From positions 62,001 to 126,000 of the forward strand of contig NZ_JBHULI010000005.1 of NCBI RefSeq assembly GCF_042684365.1: 64,000 nucleotides of DNA, given 5' to 3'. The position numbers and the translations under genes are program-made. The notes under the pieces are model-generated. The model was not told where the DNA came from. It did not search any database and saw only the letters and a program-made list of their open reading frames with translations. Positions 8,447 to 17,202 of the stretch are shown here, piece by piece (position 1 is the stretch's first letter; every line of letters starts with the position of its first letter). The DNA is from Gracilimonas halophila. Its GTDB lineage: Bacteria > Bacteroidota > Rhodothermia > Balneolales > Balneolaceae.

Positions 8447-9460
8447 TTATTCTGAATCTGAAACTTCTAATGTATATGTATTAAGTTTGAAGCCTTGTTC
8501 AATATTTACAGTATCTTTATATGCTAACGAATAAAATATATTTTCAAAAAAATGTATTGGATATGCACCACCTAATTTAACAGGTGCTTTATTTAGGAGG
8601 TTTCCGTCATAATCAAAAATATCCATGTATCTGTCTGGAGTGTGGAACTCGTCATATATAAAAAAAATTTTTTCCTCACTCGAAAAAACAGCGTAAATAC
8701 TTGCATTTGTTCGTTCCTCTACCTTATCAGAATACCTGTTAAAATTGGAAAAATCAGGCTTCACAAAAAAATCTGAACTTAACTCTTTCTCAAATTTCTT
8801 AATCACGCCAGCTTTATCATAGGAGAATAATTTTAAATGAAACGGATGTTGAAGGACATGAATTTTTGACTCTGATTCAGTTACTCCAAATAATGCTGGC
8901 CCTGAAATACCAAAACCTAAATCTGCTACAAGATCGGAGAGAGGGCTAATTTCTTTTACAATCTCACCCGAATCCATGTCAATTACTTTAACCATCGGCT
9001 TTTCATGCGATAAAACTGTACTATTATGCAGTAAAAATTTTGTATTTGTAGCTATTAGTTGTGTACCCAACGCTTTAACGGGTATCAAACGTTTAAAAGT
9101 TCCTTCGAGGTCAAATTCAGAAATTCTTTGCAGGTCTCTATCATAAACATAAAGGGTATTGTGAGAACCAAAATCAAATGAAACGGCTTTTCTAAACTCC
9201 CCAGGACCAGAACCTTCTCCCCCAAAATCCCCTAAATTTTTTCCGGTTGAATCATATCGAAAAATTTTTCCAAGCCTTGTGTCTAAAATGTAAATATGGG
9301 TTTCATTCCTTAAAATTCGATTTGCGCCGGTTAACAAAGAATTTTGAAGATTAATCTCACCAATTTTAGTAAACGTGAAATTATATCGCTCTGATGTGTC
9401 GTTAGTTTTTTCACAACCGGATAGCAAAATAAAACTAAACAAAAATAATACTGTTTTCAT
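8447..9460 (-). CDS. 6-bladed beta-propeller lipoprotein
   Basis: About 337 residues. The frame opens at 9508, but the ATG at 9460 starts a lipoprotein signal (MKTVLFLFSFILLSGC, lipobox LSGC), so it is preferred. The body repeats propeller strands, for example 'IYILDTRLGKIFRYDSTGKNLGDFGGEGSGPGEF', with the 'GxGPGEF' signature of the Bacteroidota 6-bladed beta-propeller (NHL-like) family. Similar strands recur at 'LYVYDRDLQRISEFDLEGTF' and 'MDIFDYDGNLL'. It is expected to be anchored at the outer membrane or periplasmic face. It follows the Cys-rich peptide gene by 40 bp in the same direction, probably as one transcript. The region looks AT-richer than its neighbours. Ligand unknown. Confidence 0.75.
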   Translation of the reverse strand: MKTVLFLFSFILLSGCEKTNDTSERYNFTFTKIGEINLQNSLLTGANRILRNETHIYILDTRLGKIFRYDSTGKNLGDFGGEGSGPGEFRKAVSFDFGSHNTLYVYDRDLQRISEFDLEGTFKRLIPVKALGTQLIATNTKFLLHNSTVLSHEKPMVKVIDMDSGEIVKEISPLSDLVADLGFGISGPALFGVTESESKIHVLQHPFHLKLFSYDKAGVIKKFEKELSSDFFVKPDFSNFNRYSDKVEERTNASIYAVFSSEEKIFFIYDEFHTPDRYMDIFDYDGNLLNKAPVKLGGAYPIHFFENIFYSLAYKDTVNIEQGFKLNTYTLEVSDSE

Positions 9461-9500
9461 GAATAGTACTGTATTTAATGACTGCAAGTAGATTAGTTTA

Positions 9501-9716
9501 TTACTCAACTACTAAATCGGGACAGTCTTCTGTACAAGAAGTGCAATCGGGCGCATCTTCTGCCCACGATGTACAGGCGAAAATAGTACCTCCACCGGGC
9601 TTGTAACAACCTATTAAATAGCATGCATCTTGACCCTCAACATAACTGGAGTCAAAGCTTGTTATGCTAAACAAAACAATAATAAACGAAATTATATATG
9701 TTGAAAACTTATTCAT
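9501..9716 (-). CDS. Small exported cysteine-rich peptide
   Basis: A 71-residue precursor. The ATG at 9716 is chosen because a GAGGT ribosome-binding site lies just upstream and a signal peptide follows at once (MNKFSTYIISFIIVLFSITS); the frame itself extends to 9791. The mature part is about 45 residues with six cysteines: 'DACYLIGCYKPGG', 'FACTSW', 'DCTSCTEDC'. This layout, a short exported Cys-rich peptide next to a 6-bladed propeller lipoprotein, parallels the NVEALA-peptide/propeller pairs of Bacteroidota, although the NVEALA motif itself is not present (here 'SSYVEGQ'). The function is unknown; a secreted signal or a ligand of the propeller are possibilities. Confidence 0.65.
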   Translation of the reverse strand: MNKFSTYIISFIIVLFSITSFDSSYVEGQDACYLIGCYKPGGGTIFACTSWAEDAPDCTSCTEDCPDLVVE

Positions 9717-9832
9717 ATTAACCTCACTTTTTAAAGTATTATTAGGAATTGAAGTAAATAAAAAAAAATACTGAAAGGCAATTACCCTCATTTCGAACGT
9801 GCTCAGCCAACGTAAAAAAGCCAGATTTTAAT

Positions 9833-9860
9833 CTCGTTCCCAACCTCCCGGTCCAAATAC
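9833..9860. repeat. CTCGTTCCCAACC-type dispersed repeat
   Basis: CTCGTTCCCAACCTCCCGG followed by TCCAAATACC is a degenerate relative of the words at 8370 and 12742. Together with the 8370 copy it brackets the AT-rich Cys-peptide/propeller pair. No transposase or coding potential is associated. Confidence 0.4.
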
Positions 9861-9891
9861 CAAGCTACAATAAATAAAACAAGCCATCCCC

Positions 9892-12423
9892 TCACCCCTT
9901 TATCCTATTCGCCCGAAACATCCCATCAGCGGCCTGAAGGATCTTCATTCGCAACTGATCGTTATAATCAGGGCGTTCATTCAGAAAATCACGAACGGTT
10001 TGTACGGCTTTATCGGATGAGTAATTACTTAAGGTCACATCCAGCCAGCGTTTTGGGAAAAAGATATCGCCGGTAACCTGAATTTCCTGTAGTAATTCTA
10101 AACTTGGAAGAATGTATTTTTCAGAATCATCTACCCGAAGCGGATGATATAAATATCCCAATGCACTAAGTACCCAGGATTCTGTCTGTCGGTTTTCTTC
10201 TTCTTTCAGCGATCCAAAAAATGTATCCCGAACCTGTTGGTCATTGGAAAGGGCGGGACTTATAAATTCAAACCGGCGTTTTCGGTCGCTATTGGTAATG
10301 TTTTCCATTTGGGTTGAGATGATATCATCAGATTCCTCCGGCATTTTGATCGTCAGATCACCCGCCATGCTGATGTAATCGGTCTCGGAAAGATTCAGTC
10401 CATCGATCTCCATCTCGCCCCGCCAGATATCGTAGATCTTTTGAACTTCGGATTCACTGAGGCTAACATTTCGGAATGTATTGAATAAGGTCTTTTTCTT
10501 ACTTGACTCATCCTGAGCGATCATCTGCTCCCATAAAATTTCTTCCAGATCTGGAGCGACATTATTTCGCTCAGCTTCATTCAGCAGCTCCCAGTAAATG
10601 GTTTGAATGTGTCCCAGCATCTGCCCGATCAAAAGCTGGTTTTCTTCAGTTTGAACGAGTTCGAGGAGCTTGAATAGATACTCTCTTGGTATCACCTGAT
10701 TTTGCTCCAGCATATTCTCGTATAGGTTGATGAGTTCGGAGCCTTTGGTTACGTCATCAAGTTCATCCCAGAGTTCTAAATTTTTTAGCGAAGCGGGAAA
10801 AAGGCCGTATCCAAAACCATTCGCATTGAATAGGATTTGGTTGGGACTCTGAAAATTAATTTCTGTTTCGGCTTTATCACTTATAACAGGATGTTCAACA
10901 CTAATAGATTCTCTTTTTTCCAGGACAGTGAACTCTTGAGGCCAAATTCGTCCCTTTTCTAAGGGGTCGTTCTGAGAAACCAAGCTTTTGTTCTCAGCCT
11001 CATAGCTTTCTGTGAAGTGAGGTCTACCCGGAGTATTTACCCACACTTCACTCCAGGTTTTCAGGTTCTGATCGGAAAGGTCATCCAGAATATTGATGAG
11101 ATCCGGCCAGGTGGCATTCCCAAAAGAATAGGTGCTGAGATATTTCCGCATGCCTTTACGGAAAATTTCCTCGCCCACCAACAGCTCAAGTTGCCGCATC
11201 ATGATCGGGGCTTTGTTGTAGATAATTGCTCCGTACATCTGTCCGGCCTGGTTCAGGTTTCCTAAATATTGACGTATCGGATTGGCTCCTTCAGTGCGAT
11301 CCACGGAATAGGCACTGGGGTGATGGCGGAGCACAAAGTTCAGATCATGATTAATATCCGGGAAATTTGGATTCATGATCTTGGCAGCCATGAAATTGGC
11401 GAACACTTCTTTGGTCCATACATCATTGAACCACTCCATGGTAACCAGGTCGCCAAACCACATGTGGGCCGTTTCGTGAGCGATCAGGCTTGCTCGACTT
11501 AGTAACTGTGAGTCTGACGGATCTTCATCCAAAAACAAAGCCGAAGCTCGGTACTGGATAGCTCCCACATGCTCCATTCCTCCGTACTGGAACGTTGGAA
11601 TTAGGGCAAAATCGAACTTCTGGAAGGGGTAGTCGATGCCGGTGTATTCTTCCAGCCAGTCGAGCGAAGCTTTATGCAGGCGGAAGATATCATCGATGTT
11701 TCGGTCTGCTTTTTCCTGATCGGACTCGCGGTGCAACATGGTCATTTCAACGCTATCCACGGTTTGGGTGACTTTCTCAAAATCCCCGGCAACAAAAGAA
11801 AAAAGGTAGGAACTGATCAGATCAGAAGGGGCAAAATTCAGGGTCTTGGTTGAATCAGATTCATGCTGATAACTCAGCGGAGCATTGGAGATGGCTTTCC
11901 AGTTTAGCGGAATTTCCAGTGTGAGGTCATAGACCGCTTTCAGATCCGGCTGATCAAAAAGCGGGAAAGCTGTTCGGGTGCGGTCGGGAACAAAAAGGGT
12001 ATACAGGTATTCAGGATTTCGATTGAGGGAAGACTCTCCGGCTGTGAAATCAATATCGACGGAATTTTGTCCTTCTGATAAATACTCAGCCGGTAAAATA
12101 ATGTGCTCCCTTTCGAAGGCGATCTCCACTGTTTCACCGTTTATGGAAACTGAGTTCAGAAGCTCTTCTGATTCCCTGAAATCAAGCTGGATGATGTGAG
12201 TGCCATCCTTAAGCTCAAATAAAATCGTAGCTGTTCCAGATATGGATTCGGATTGATCTTCAGGAATGTTGAAATACAATTCATAGGTGATGTCCGAGAT
12301 ATTCGCCTTTCGAAACTGAGCGAGTTCAAGGGATACGCCGGGTTCAATTGATGGGGAAGAGGAACATCCAAGTATCCCAATGAACAGGGTAAATAATAGA
12401 ATGGATCTGAGAGAAAACTTCAT
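9892..12423 (-). CDS. M1-family aminopeptidase lipoprotein
   Basis: An 843-residue zinc metallopeptidase that removes N-terminal residues from peptides, probably on the periplasmic side. Residues 1-20 form a lipoprotein signal with lipobox ILGC. The zinc site is HETAH (His316, Glu317, His320) plus the glutamate of 'NDVWTKEVFANF' 19 residues later, the HEXXH-18-E signature of family M1. The substrate-recognition motif near residue 280 is 'GGMEH' rather than the canonical G-x-M-E-N. An N-terminal saddle domain and a helical C-terminal ERAP1-like domain are present, so the length is full for the family. It is a single gene flanked by repeats. A role in peptide scavenging is inferred. Confidence 0.9.
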   Translation of the reverse strand: MKFSLRSILLFTLFIGILGCSSSPSIEPGVSLELAQFRKANISDITYELYFNIPEDQSESISGTATILFELKDGTHIIQLDFRESEELLNSVSINGETVEIAFEREHIILPAEYLSEGQNSVDIDFTAGESSLNRNPEYLYTLFVPDRTRTAFPLFDQPDLKAVYDLTLEIPLNWKAISNAPLSYQHESDSTKTLNFAPSDLISSYLFSFVAGDFEKVTQTVDSVEMTMLHRESDQEKADRNIDDIFRLHKASLDWLEEYTGIDYPFQKFDFALIPTFQYGGMEHVGAIQYRASALFLDEDPSDSQLLSRASLIAHETAHMWFGDLVTMEWFNDVWTKEVFANFMAAKIMNPNFPDINHDLNFVLRHHPSAYSVDRTEGANPIRQYLGNLNQAGQMYGAIIYNKAPIMMRQLELLVGEEIFRKGMRKYLSTYSFGNATWPDLINILDDLSDQNLKTWSEVWVNTPGRPHFTESYEAENKSLVSQNDPLEKGRIWPQEFTVLEKRESISVEHPVISDKAETEINFQSPNQILFNANGFGYGLFPASLKNLELWDELDDVTKGSELINLYENMLEQNQVIPREYLFKLLELVQTEENQLLIGQMLGHIQTIYWELLNEAERNNVAPDLEEILWEQMIAQDESSKKKTLFNTFRNVSLSESEVQKIYDIWRGEMEIDGLNLSETDYISMAGDLTIKMPEESDDIISTQMENITNSDRKRRFEFISPALSNDQQVRDTFFGSLKEEENRQTESWVLSALGYLYHPLRVDDSEKYILPSLELLQEIQVTGDIFFPKRWLDVTLSNYSSDKAVQTVRDFLNERPDYNDQLRMKILQAADGMFRANRIKG

Positions 12424-12570
12424 AAGCCTGATTAGTTGATCTGATGAAGCTAAACTATCAACAATTCGGAAGAATTCAATTCTGTGTTTGTAAAAAATTG
12501 GGTCGTTGGCACTCTTGCTTAGCTCTCCCAGCGTTCGGGAAAATGCAGTCCCGTAAACTCCTCCCCAAGA

Positions 12571-12721
12571 GTCGTCATACTGAGAGGTAAGTAGTTTTAT
12601 AGGGCTGGATGTTAATAGCGAAGGATCTCAAAAGTTGAACTGCCAAGCAGTTCTGAATTTGAGATCCCTCGTGTTCGGTGGCTTTGCTCTTAGCCAACTC
12701 GTACGCACTCGGGATGACGAC
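12571..12721. repeat. Nested palindromic intergenic repeat
   Basis: The 457-bp gap between the M1 peptidase and katG holds no gene but a nested inverted repeat. GTCGTCAT (12571-12578) pairs with ATGACGAC (12714-12721). Inside it GGATCTCAAA (12623-12632) pairs perfectly with TTTGAGATCC (12658-12667), and inside that GAACTGC (12637-12643) pairs with GCAGTTC (12647-12653). The GTCATNCTGAG...GGATCTCA...GATGACGA layout is like a repeat widely dispersed in bacterial intergenic DNA. An RNA from it would form a long branched hairpin. Confidence 0.65.
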
Positions 12722-12741
12722 TTCGTTTTAAACTTCTTACC

Positions 12742-12770
12742 CTTGTTCCCAACCACTCGTTTGGGAATGC
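12742..12770. repeat. TTGTTCCCAACC...TTGGGAATGC dispersed repeat
   Basis: CTTGTTCCCAACCACTCG with TTTGGGAATGC forms an imperfect hairpin (TTCCCAA with TTGGGAA). It is the best preserved member of the small family also seen at 8370 and 9833. Confidence 0.45.
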
Positions 12771-12810
12771 TCTCCGGAACCTACCGTCCCAAAGCAAGGC
12801 ATAAAGCACC

Positions 12811-12853
12811 CTCCAAAAACAAAAAAGGCAGTCTGATAAATTCAGACTGCCTT
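12811..12853 (-). terminator. Rho-independent terminator of katG
   Basis: On the minus strand AAGGCAGTCTGA pairs perfectly over 12 bp with TCAGACTGCCTT around a 5-nt loop, then TTTTTTGTTTTT follows. It lies 28 bp beyond the katG stop. Confidence 0.88.
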
Positions 12854-12880
12854 CTGTATAGTCATTAAGTGATGAAGTAA

Positions 12881-15124
12881 TTACTTCAGATCGAAGCGAT
12901 CCAGGTTCATTACTTTAGTCCATGCATTTACGAAGTCGCTGAGGAATTTTTCCTCTGCATCTTCAGCACCATACACTTCAGCAAGTGCACGTAGCTCAGA
13001 GTTAGAACCACAGATCAGGTCTACTCTTGAACCACTCCATTTTACGTCACCCGTTTTGCGATCACTTCCCACAAAAACGTTTTGGTCATCGTTGGTGGCC
13101 TGCCAGGTTGTATTCAGATCCAACAGGTTTTTGAAGTAGTCGTTAGTGAGAGTTCCGGGCTTGTGGGTGAACACGCCTTTCTTGGAACCGTCATAGTTGG
13201 TATCCAATACACGCATTCCACCGAGAAGAACGGTCATCTCAGGTGGAGTAAGAGTCATAAGCTGTGCCTTGTCCACCAGCATCTCTTCTTGCGAAGTGTT
13301 GTGCTTTGGATTGTAATAGTTACGGAAGGCATCAGCAGGTGGCTCTAACCATGCAAAAGATTCTACATCTGTTTGCTCCTGAGTAGCATCGGCTCGTCCC
13401 GGAGTAAATGGTACGGTTACATCATGACCGGCATCTTTAGCTGCTTTTTCAATGGCAGCAACACCGCCAAGTACGATCAGATCAGCCATGGAAACTGTTT
13501 TACCGAATTCGTTCTGAATTCCTTCCAGTATGTCCAATACCTTAGCCAATTGCTCCGGGTTATTCACTTCCCAGTCTTTCTGAGGAGCCAGTCGAACTCG
13601 GGCACCATTCGCTCCGCCGCGCTTGTCAGAACCGCGGTAGGTGGAGGCAGAAGCCCATGCTGTGGAAACCAGTTCAGAAACAGAAAGCCCTGAGTCAAGG
13701 ATTTTCCCTTTGAGTTCTTCAATGTCATTATTGTTGATCAATTCATGATCTGTCTCAGGAATGGGGTCTTGCCAGAGAAGCTCTTCTTCTGGAACTTCAG
13801 GTCCCAAAAGGAGCGATTTCGGCCCCATATCACGGTGTGTCAGTTTGTACCATGCACGGGCGAAAGCATCTGCAAATTCATCGGGATTCTCAAGGAATCG
13901 ACGTGAAATTTTTTCGTAAGCAGGATCTTCTCTGAGAGAAAGATCGGTGGTAAGCATAAAAGGCGCATGCTTTTTCTCAGGATCGTGGGCATCAGGAACG
14001 GTGCCTTCTCCGGCTCCGTCTTTGGGCTGCCATTGCCACGCTCCGGCCGGACTCTTATGCACTTCCCATTCAAAATTGAATAGATTCTCGAGATAGAGCA
14101 TAGACCATTCAGTAGGCTTTTGCGTCCATGTTCCTTCCAAACCACTGGTTATGGTGTCGGCGCCTTTTCCGCTGCCATGGTTGTTATGCCAGCCCATACC
14201 CATAGCTTCGATGGGAGCAGCTTCCGGCTCGGCATCAAGATTTGATTCAGGAGCTGCACCGTGAACTTTACCGAAAGTATGACCGCCTGCAATAAGAGCA
14301 ACGGTTTCTTCGTCATTCATTGCCATTCTTGCAAAAGTCTGACGGATAAAATGTGCAGCTTTTTTAGGATCGGGCTCGCCGTTTGGTCCTTCAGGATTTA
14401 CATATATGAGTCCCATATGGTCGGCACCAAGCGGTTCTTCGAGATCACCATCATCGGTGTGGCGCTGATCGGCCAGCCATTCTCCTTCAGATCCCCAATA
14501 AATATCATCTTCAGGTTCCCAAACGTCAACACGTCCGCCACCAAAACCGAAGGTTTCAAATCCCATGGATTCAAGAGCTACATTTCCGGCTAAGATCATA
14601 AGATCTGCCCAGGAAAGTTTATTCCCATATTTTTGTTTGATTGGCCAGAGCAGAAGCCGAGCTTTATCAAGATTCACATTATCAGGCCAGCTGTTCAGGG
14701 GTGCAAACCGTTGGTTTCCGGTTGCTCCTCCACCGCGACCGTCAACAACGCGGTAAGTTCCGGCACTGTGCCATGCCATACGGATCATCAGCGGGCCATA
14801 GTGTCCAAAGTCGGCCGGCCACCATTCTTGCGAATCGGTCATCAATTCTTCAAGATCTTTCTTGACCGCTTTCAGATCCAGCTTTTTAAATTCTTCAGCA
14901 TAGTCAAAATCTTCACCCATAGGGTTAGACTTAGAAGAATGCTGACGAAGAATATCGATATTCAGTTTATTTGGCCACCATTCCCGGTTTCCGGTACCGC
15001 CACCGGCGGCTTCTCTCATAGAGCCGTTATGGAATGGACATTTACTGATGTCTCCTGATGCTTTTGATTGATTGGTTTTATAGGTATTCGCTTTGTTTGC
15101 AGAACTTTCGTTTTTATCAGCCAT
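12881..15124 (-). CDS. katG: Catalase-peroxidase
   Basis: A 747-residue bifunctional haem catalase-peroxidase that removes hydrogen peroxide. The distal haem side carries Arg115, Trp118 and His119 in 'IRMAWHSAGTYR'; the proximal histidine sits in 'IAGGHTFGKVHGA'. The duplicated C-terminal peroxidase-like half is complete, ending 'WTKVMNLDRFDL'. The frame opens at 15250, but the first 42 residues are atypical and overlap intergenic sequence. The ATG at 15124 (MADKNESSANKAN) gives the usual hydrophilic N-terminus, including 'SKCPFHNG'. It has its own strong terminator. Neighbouring transhydrogenase and thioredoxin reductase genes make a redox-themed neighbourhood. No regulator site was recognised. 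Confidence 0.95.
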   Translation of the reverse strand: MADKNESSANKANTYKTNQSKASGDISKCPFHNGSMREAAGGGTGNREWWPNKLNIDILRQHSSKSNPMGEDFDYAEEFKKLDLKAVKKDLEELMTDSQEWWPADFGHYGPLMIRMAWHSAGTYRVVDGRGGGATGNQRFAPLNSWPDNVNLDKARLLLWPIKQKYGNKLSWADLMILAGNVALESMGFETFGFGGGRVDVWEPEDDIYWGSEGEWLADQRHTDDGDLEEPLGADHMGLIYVNPEGPNGEPDPKKAAHFIRQTFARMAMNDEETVALIAGGHTFGKVHGAAPESNLDAEPEAAPIEAMGMGWHNNHGSGKGADTITSGLEGTWTQKPTEWSMLYLENLFNFEWEVHKSPAGAWQWQPKDGAGEGTVPDAHDPEKKHAPFMLTTDLSLREDPAYEKISRRFLENPDEFADAFARAWYKLTHRDMGPKSLLLGPEVPEEELLWQDPIPETDHELINNNDIEELKGKILDSGLSVSELVSTAWASASTYRGSDKRGGANGARVRLAPQKDWEVNNPEQLAKVLDILEGIQNEFGKTVSMADLIVLGGVAAIEKAAKDAGHDVTVPFTPGRADATQEQTDVESFAWLEPPADAFRNYYNPKHNTSQEEMLVDKAQLMTLTPPEMTVLLGGMRVLDTNYDGSKKGVFTHKPGTLTNDYFKNLLDLNTTWQATNDDQNVFVGSDRKTGDVKWSGSRVDLICGSNSELRALAEVYGAEDAEEKFLSDFVNAWTKVMNLDRFDLK

Positions 15125-15305
15125 AATTAATCTATTAAATTTCTTGATAGGATAGAAAGAAAGCGATTCCAAAAACCTGAACCAAATCAATAAAGGTTTA
15201 AGGCGTGATAGGTTTTGTTTATGAGATCGGGTGTTAGGCGTTAGGTGCAAGGGGCAAGAAGGTTGAAGCTTCGCTCAAGACTAGAAGATCATTGGTTTAT
15301 TTAGT

Positions 15306-15410
15306 TAGCAACCTTGGAGCGTCTGAAAGACCTCCAAGCGTTGCGGGGTGGTTCCGTCCCTTTACTTACAACGAACGCTCCAAGCTCCTGTGGACGCTTG
15401 GAGGTTCCAT
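15306..15410. repeat. Pair of inverted CTTGGAG/CTCCAAG repeats
   Basis: Within the 295-bp gap between katG and pntB lie CTTGGAG (15313-15319) with CTCCAAG (15332-15338), then CTCCAAG (15378-15384) with CTTGGAG (15397-15403). The flanks are related (AACC, GCGTT, AACG), so two hairpins are built from the same word in opposite orientations. The rest of the gap shows nothing clear. Confidence 0.55.
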
Positions 15411-15419
15411 AGCTAAATC

Positions 15420-16838
15420 TTAAACATCATTCAGTGCTTCATTAAGTGCCTGCAAGCTTTTTTTGGCATCACCAAAGAACATTTGATTTTTTTCATCATA
15501 AAAAAGAGGGTTGTCGATGCCGGCATAACCGGGGCTAAGGCTTCTTTTGAAAATTATCGTACGTTTGGCTTCATCCACATTTAGAATAGGCATTCCGTAA
15601 ATGGGACTTCCGGGTTCGGTTTTAGCTACGGGATTGACCACATCATTCGCTCCGATCACCAGTACTACATCGGTGGTCTTGAATTCCGGGTTTATCTGAT
15701 CCATATCCAGCAACTGATCGTAGGGGACATCGGCTTCAGCAAGTAAAACATTCATATGACCGGGCATACGTCCGGCTACAGGATGAATGCCATATTTTAC
15801 CTGTACGCCTCGGTCTTCCAGTTTCCCGGCTACTTCTTTCAGAATATGTTGTGCCTGGGCAACTGCGAGTCCATATCCCGGCACTATCACCACTTTGGAA
15901 GCATAGGCTACCTGTATGGCAAGGTCATCGGCAGAGCTTTCACGCACAGTTTTATCACCCGTATCAGCTCCGGAACCGCCACCTGAATCTCCGCCAAAAG
16001 CGCCAAAGATCACATTTGCCAGCGAACGGTTCATGGCCTTGCACATAATCTGAGTAAGGATGAGTCCCGCCGCGCCAACAAGTGCTCCTGCAATAATGAG
16101 AAGATTATTACCGATCACGAAACCGGCCATGGAAGCGGCAATACCTGAATAAGAGTTAAGTAATGAAATTACGACCGGCATATCGGCCCCGCCAATTGGA
16201 ATGACAGAAGTAATACCGATCAATAGAGATAATCCGAGTATGATCCAGAAAATGGTTTGGTTGGTGGGATCGAAAGTGAAGAATCCGATCAATACCAAAA
16301 CGGCTATCATTGAGCCAATATTAATGACATTCAACCCGGGAAAGGTGATGGCATTACCTGAAATGAATCCTTTCAGCTTTCCGAAAGCAATGAAGCTTCC
16401 GGTGAAAGTCAGCGCCCCAATGAAGATGCCAAGTCCGGTAGTGACCAGGCTATCCGGAGTCATGGTAGTTGGATCAACCAGTCGTGAAAACTCGCCCCAT
16501 GCTACGAGAGCAGACGCACCACCACCAAATCCGTTGAAAACAGCAACCAGTTCGGGCATGGCGGTCATTGCCACTTTTTTGGCTAAAACGGCTCCGATCA
16601 AACCACCGATCAGAATCCCGGCAATGATCCATTCAAATGATATGATCTGCTGATCGAAAAGCGTGACTGCGATTCCGATGAACATCCCAATAGCGGCAAA
16701 TTGATTTCCCTTTCGGGCTGTAGCCGGGGAGTTTAATAATTTCAACCCGCGGATAAAAAAGAAGGTTGCGATCAGGTATATGATCTGGATGGTATCAGGT
16801 AAATAGGGTAGGAAAGCCTCTGGTAAGAACTGACTCAT
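15420..16838 (-). CDS. pntB: NAD(P) transhydrogenase subunit beta
   Basis: A 472-residue inner-membrane protein. About nine transmembrane helices (domain II) occupy residues 15-270, rich in Gly/Ile/Ala. The soluble NADP(H)-binding domain III follows ('VVIVPGYGLAVAQAQH', 'GIHPVAGRMPGHMNVLLAEADVPYD', 'VLVIGANDVVNPVA', 'NVDEAKRTIIFKRS'). These motifs are diagnostic for PntB. With PntAA/AB it uses the proton-motive force to make NADPH from NADH. It overlaps the preceding pntAB by 4 bp, so translation is coupled. Last gene of the three-gene operon. Confidence 0.96.
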   Translation of the reverse strand: MSQFLPEAFLPYLPDTIQIIYLIATFFFIRGLKLLNSPATARKGNQFAAIGMFIGIAVTLFDQQIISFEWIIAGILIGGLIGAVLAKKVAMTAMPELVAVFNGFGGGASALVAWGEFSRLVDPTTMTPDSLVTTGLGIFIGALTFTGSFIAFGKLKGFISGNAITFPGLNVINIGSMIAVLVLIGFFTFDPTNQTIFWIILGLSLLIGITSVIPIGGADMPVVISLLNSYSGIAASMAGFVIGNNLLIIAGALVGAAGLILTQIMCKAMNRSLANVIFGAFGGDSGGGSGADTGDKTVRESSADDLAIQVAYASKVVIVPGYGLAVAQAQHILKEVAGKLEDRGVQVKYGIHPVAGRMPGHMNVLLAEADVPYDQLLDMDQINPEFKTTDVVLVIGANDVVNPVAKTEPGSPIYGMPILNVDEAKRTIIFKRSLSPGYAGIDNPLFYDEKNQMFFGDAKKSLQALNEALNDV

Positions 16839-17131
16839 TTCTCATCCTCCTTTTTCTTGAACATCTCCAGCATGCGGTCTGTTACCATAAAACCGCCCAC
16901 CACATTGATAGTCGCAAATACAATAGCTACAAACCCGATGATCTGACTCATCTGAGAATCTAAGCCGGAATGACCCGCAACGATTAAAGCTCCCACAATG
17001 GTAATTCCTGAAATGGCATTGGCACCACTCATAAGTGGCGTATGCAAGGTGGGCGGGACTTTGGAAATGAGCTCAAAGCCAATAAAGCAGGCCAGAACAA
17101 AGATAAATAAGGAGAATATTAAGGCTGACAT
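16835..17131 (-). CDS. pntAB: NAD(P) transhydrogenase subunit alpha, membrane part
   Basis: A 98-residue protein with three to four hydrophobic helices ('FVLACFIGFELISKVPPTLHTPLMSGANAISGITIVGALIVAG'), the C-terminal membrane piece of the alpha subunit encoded separately, as in Rhodospirillum-type transhydrogenases. The 'HTPLMSGANAISG' segment is the family signature. The C-terminus is charged ('MLEMFKKKEDEK'). It sits 71 bp after pntAA and overlaps pntB by 4 bp. It completes the proton channel with PntB. Confidence 0.94.
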   Translation of the reverse strand: MSALIFSLFIFVLACFIGFELISKVPPTLHTPLMSGANAISGITIVGALIVAGHSGLDSQMSQIIGFVAIVFATINVVGGFMVTDRMLEMFKKKEDEK

Positions 17132-17202
17132 AGTTTTAGTTATTTGTTATTCGTGTAATTGGTCAATTGATCAAGGAGAAATCAACCAATAATCATTTCC
17201 TA

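Noticed and set aside
13082..15058. Several frames of 60-140 residues opposite katG
   Set aside because: They are antisense shadows of a conserved gene, without ribosome-binding sites or family motifs.
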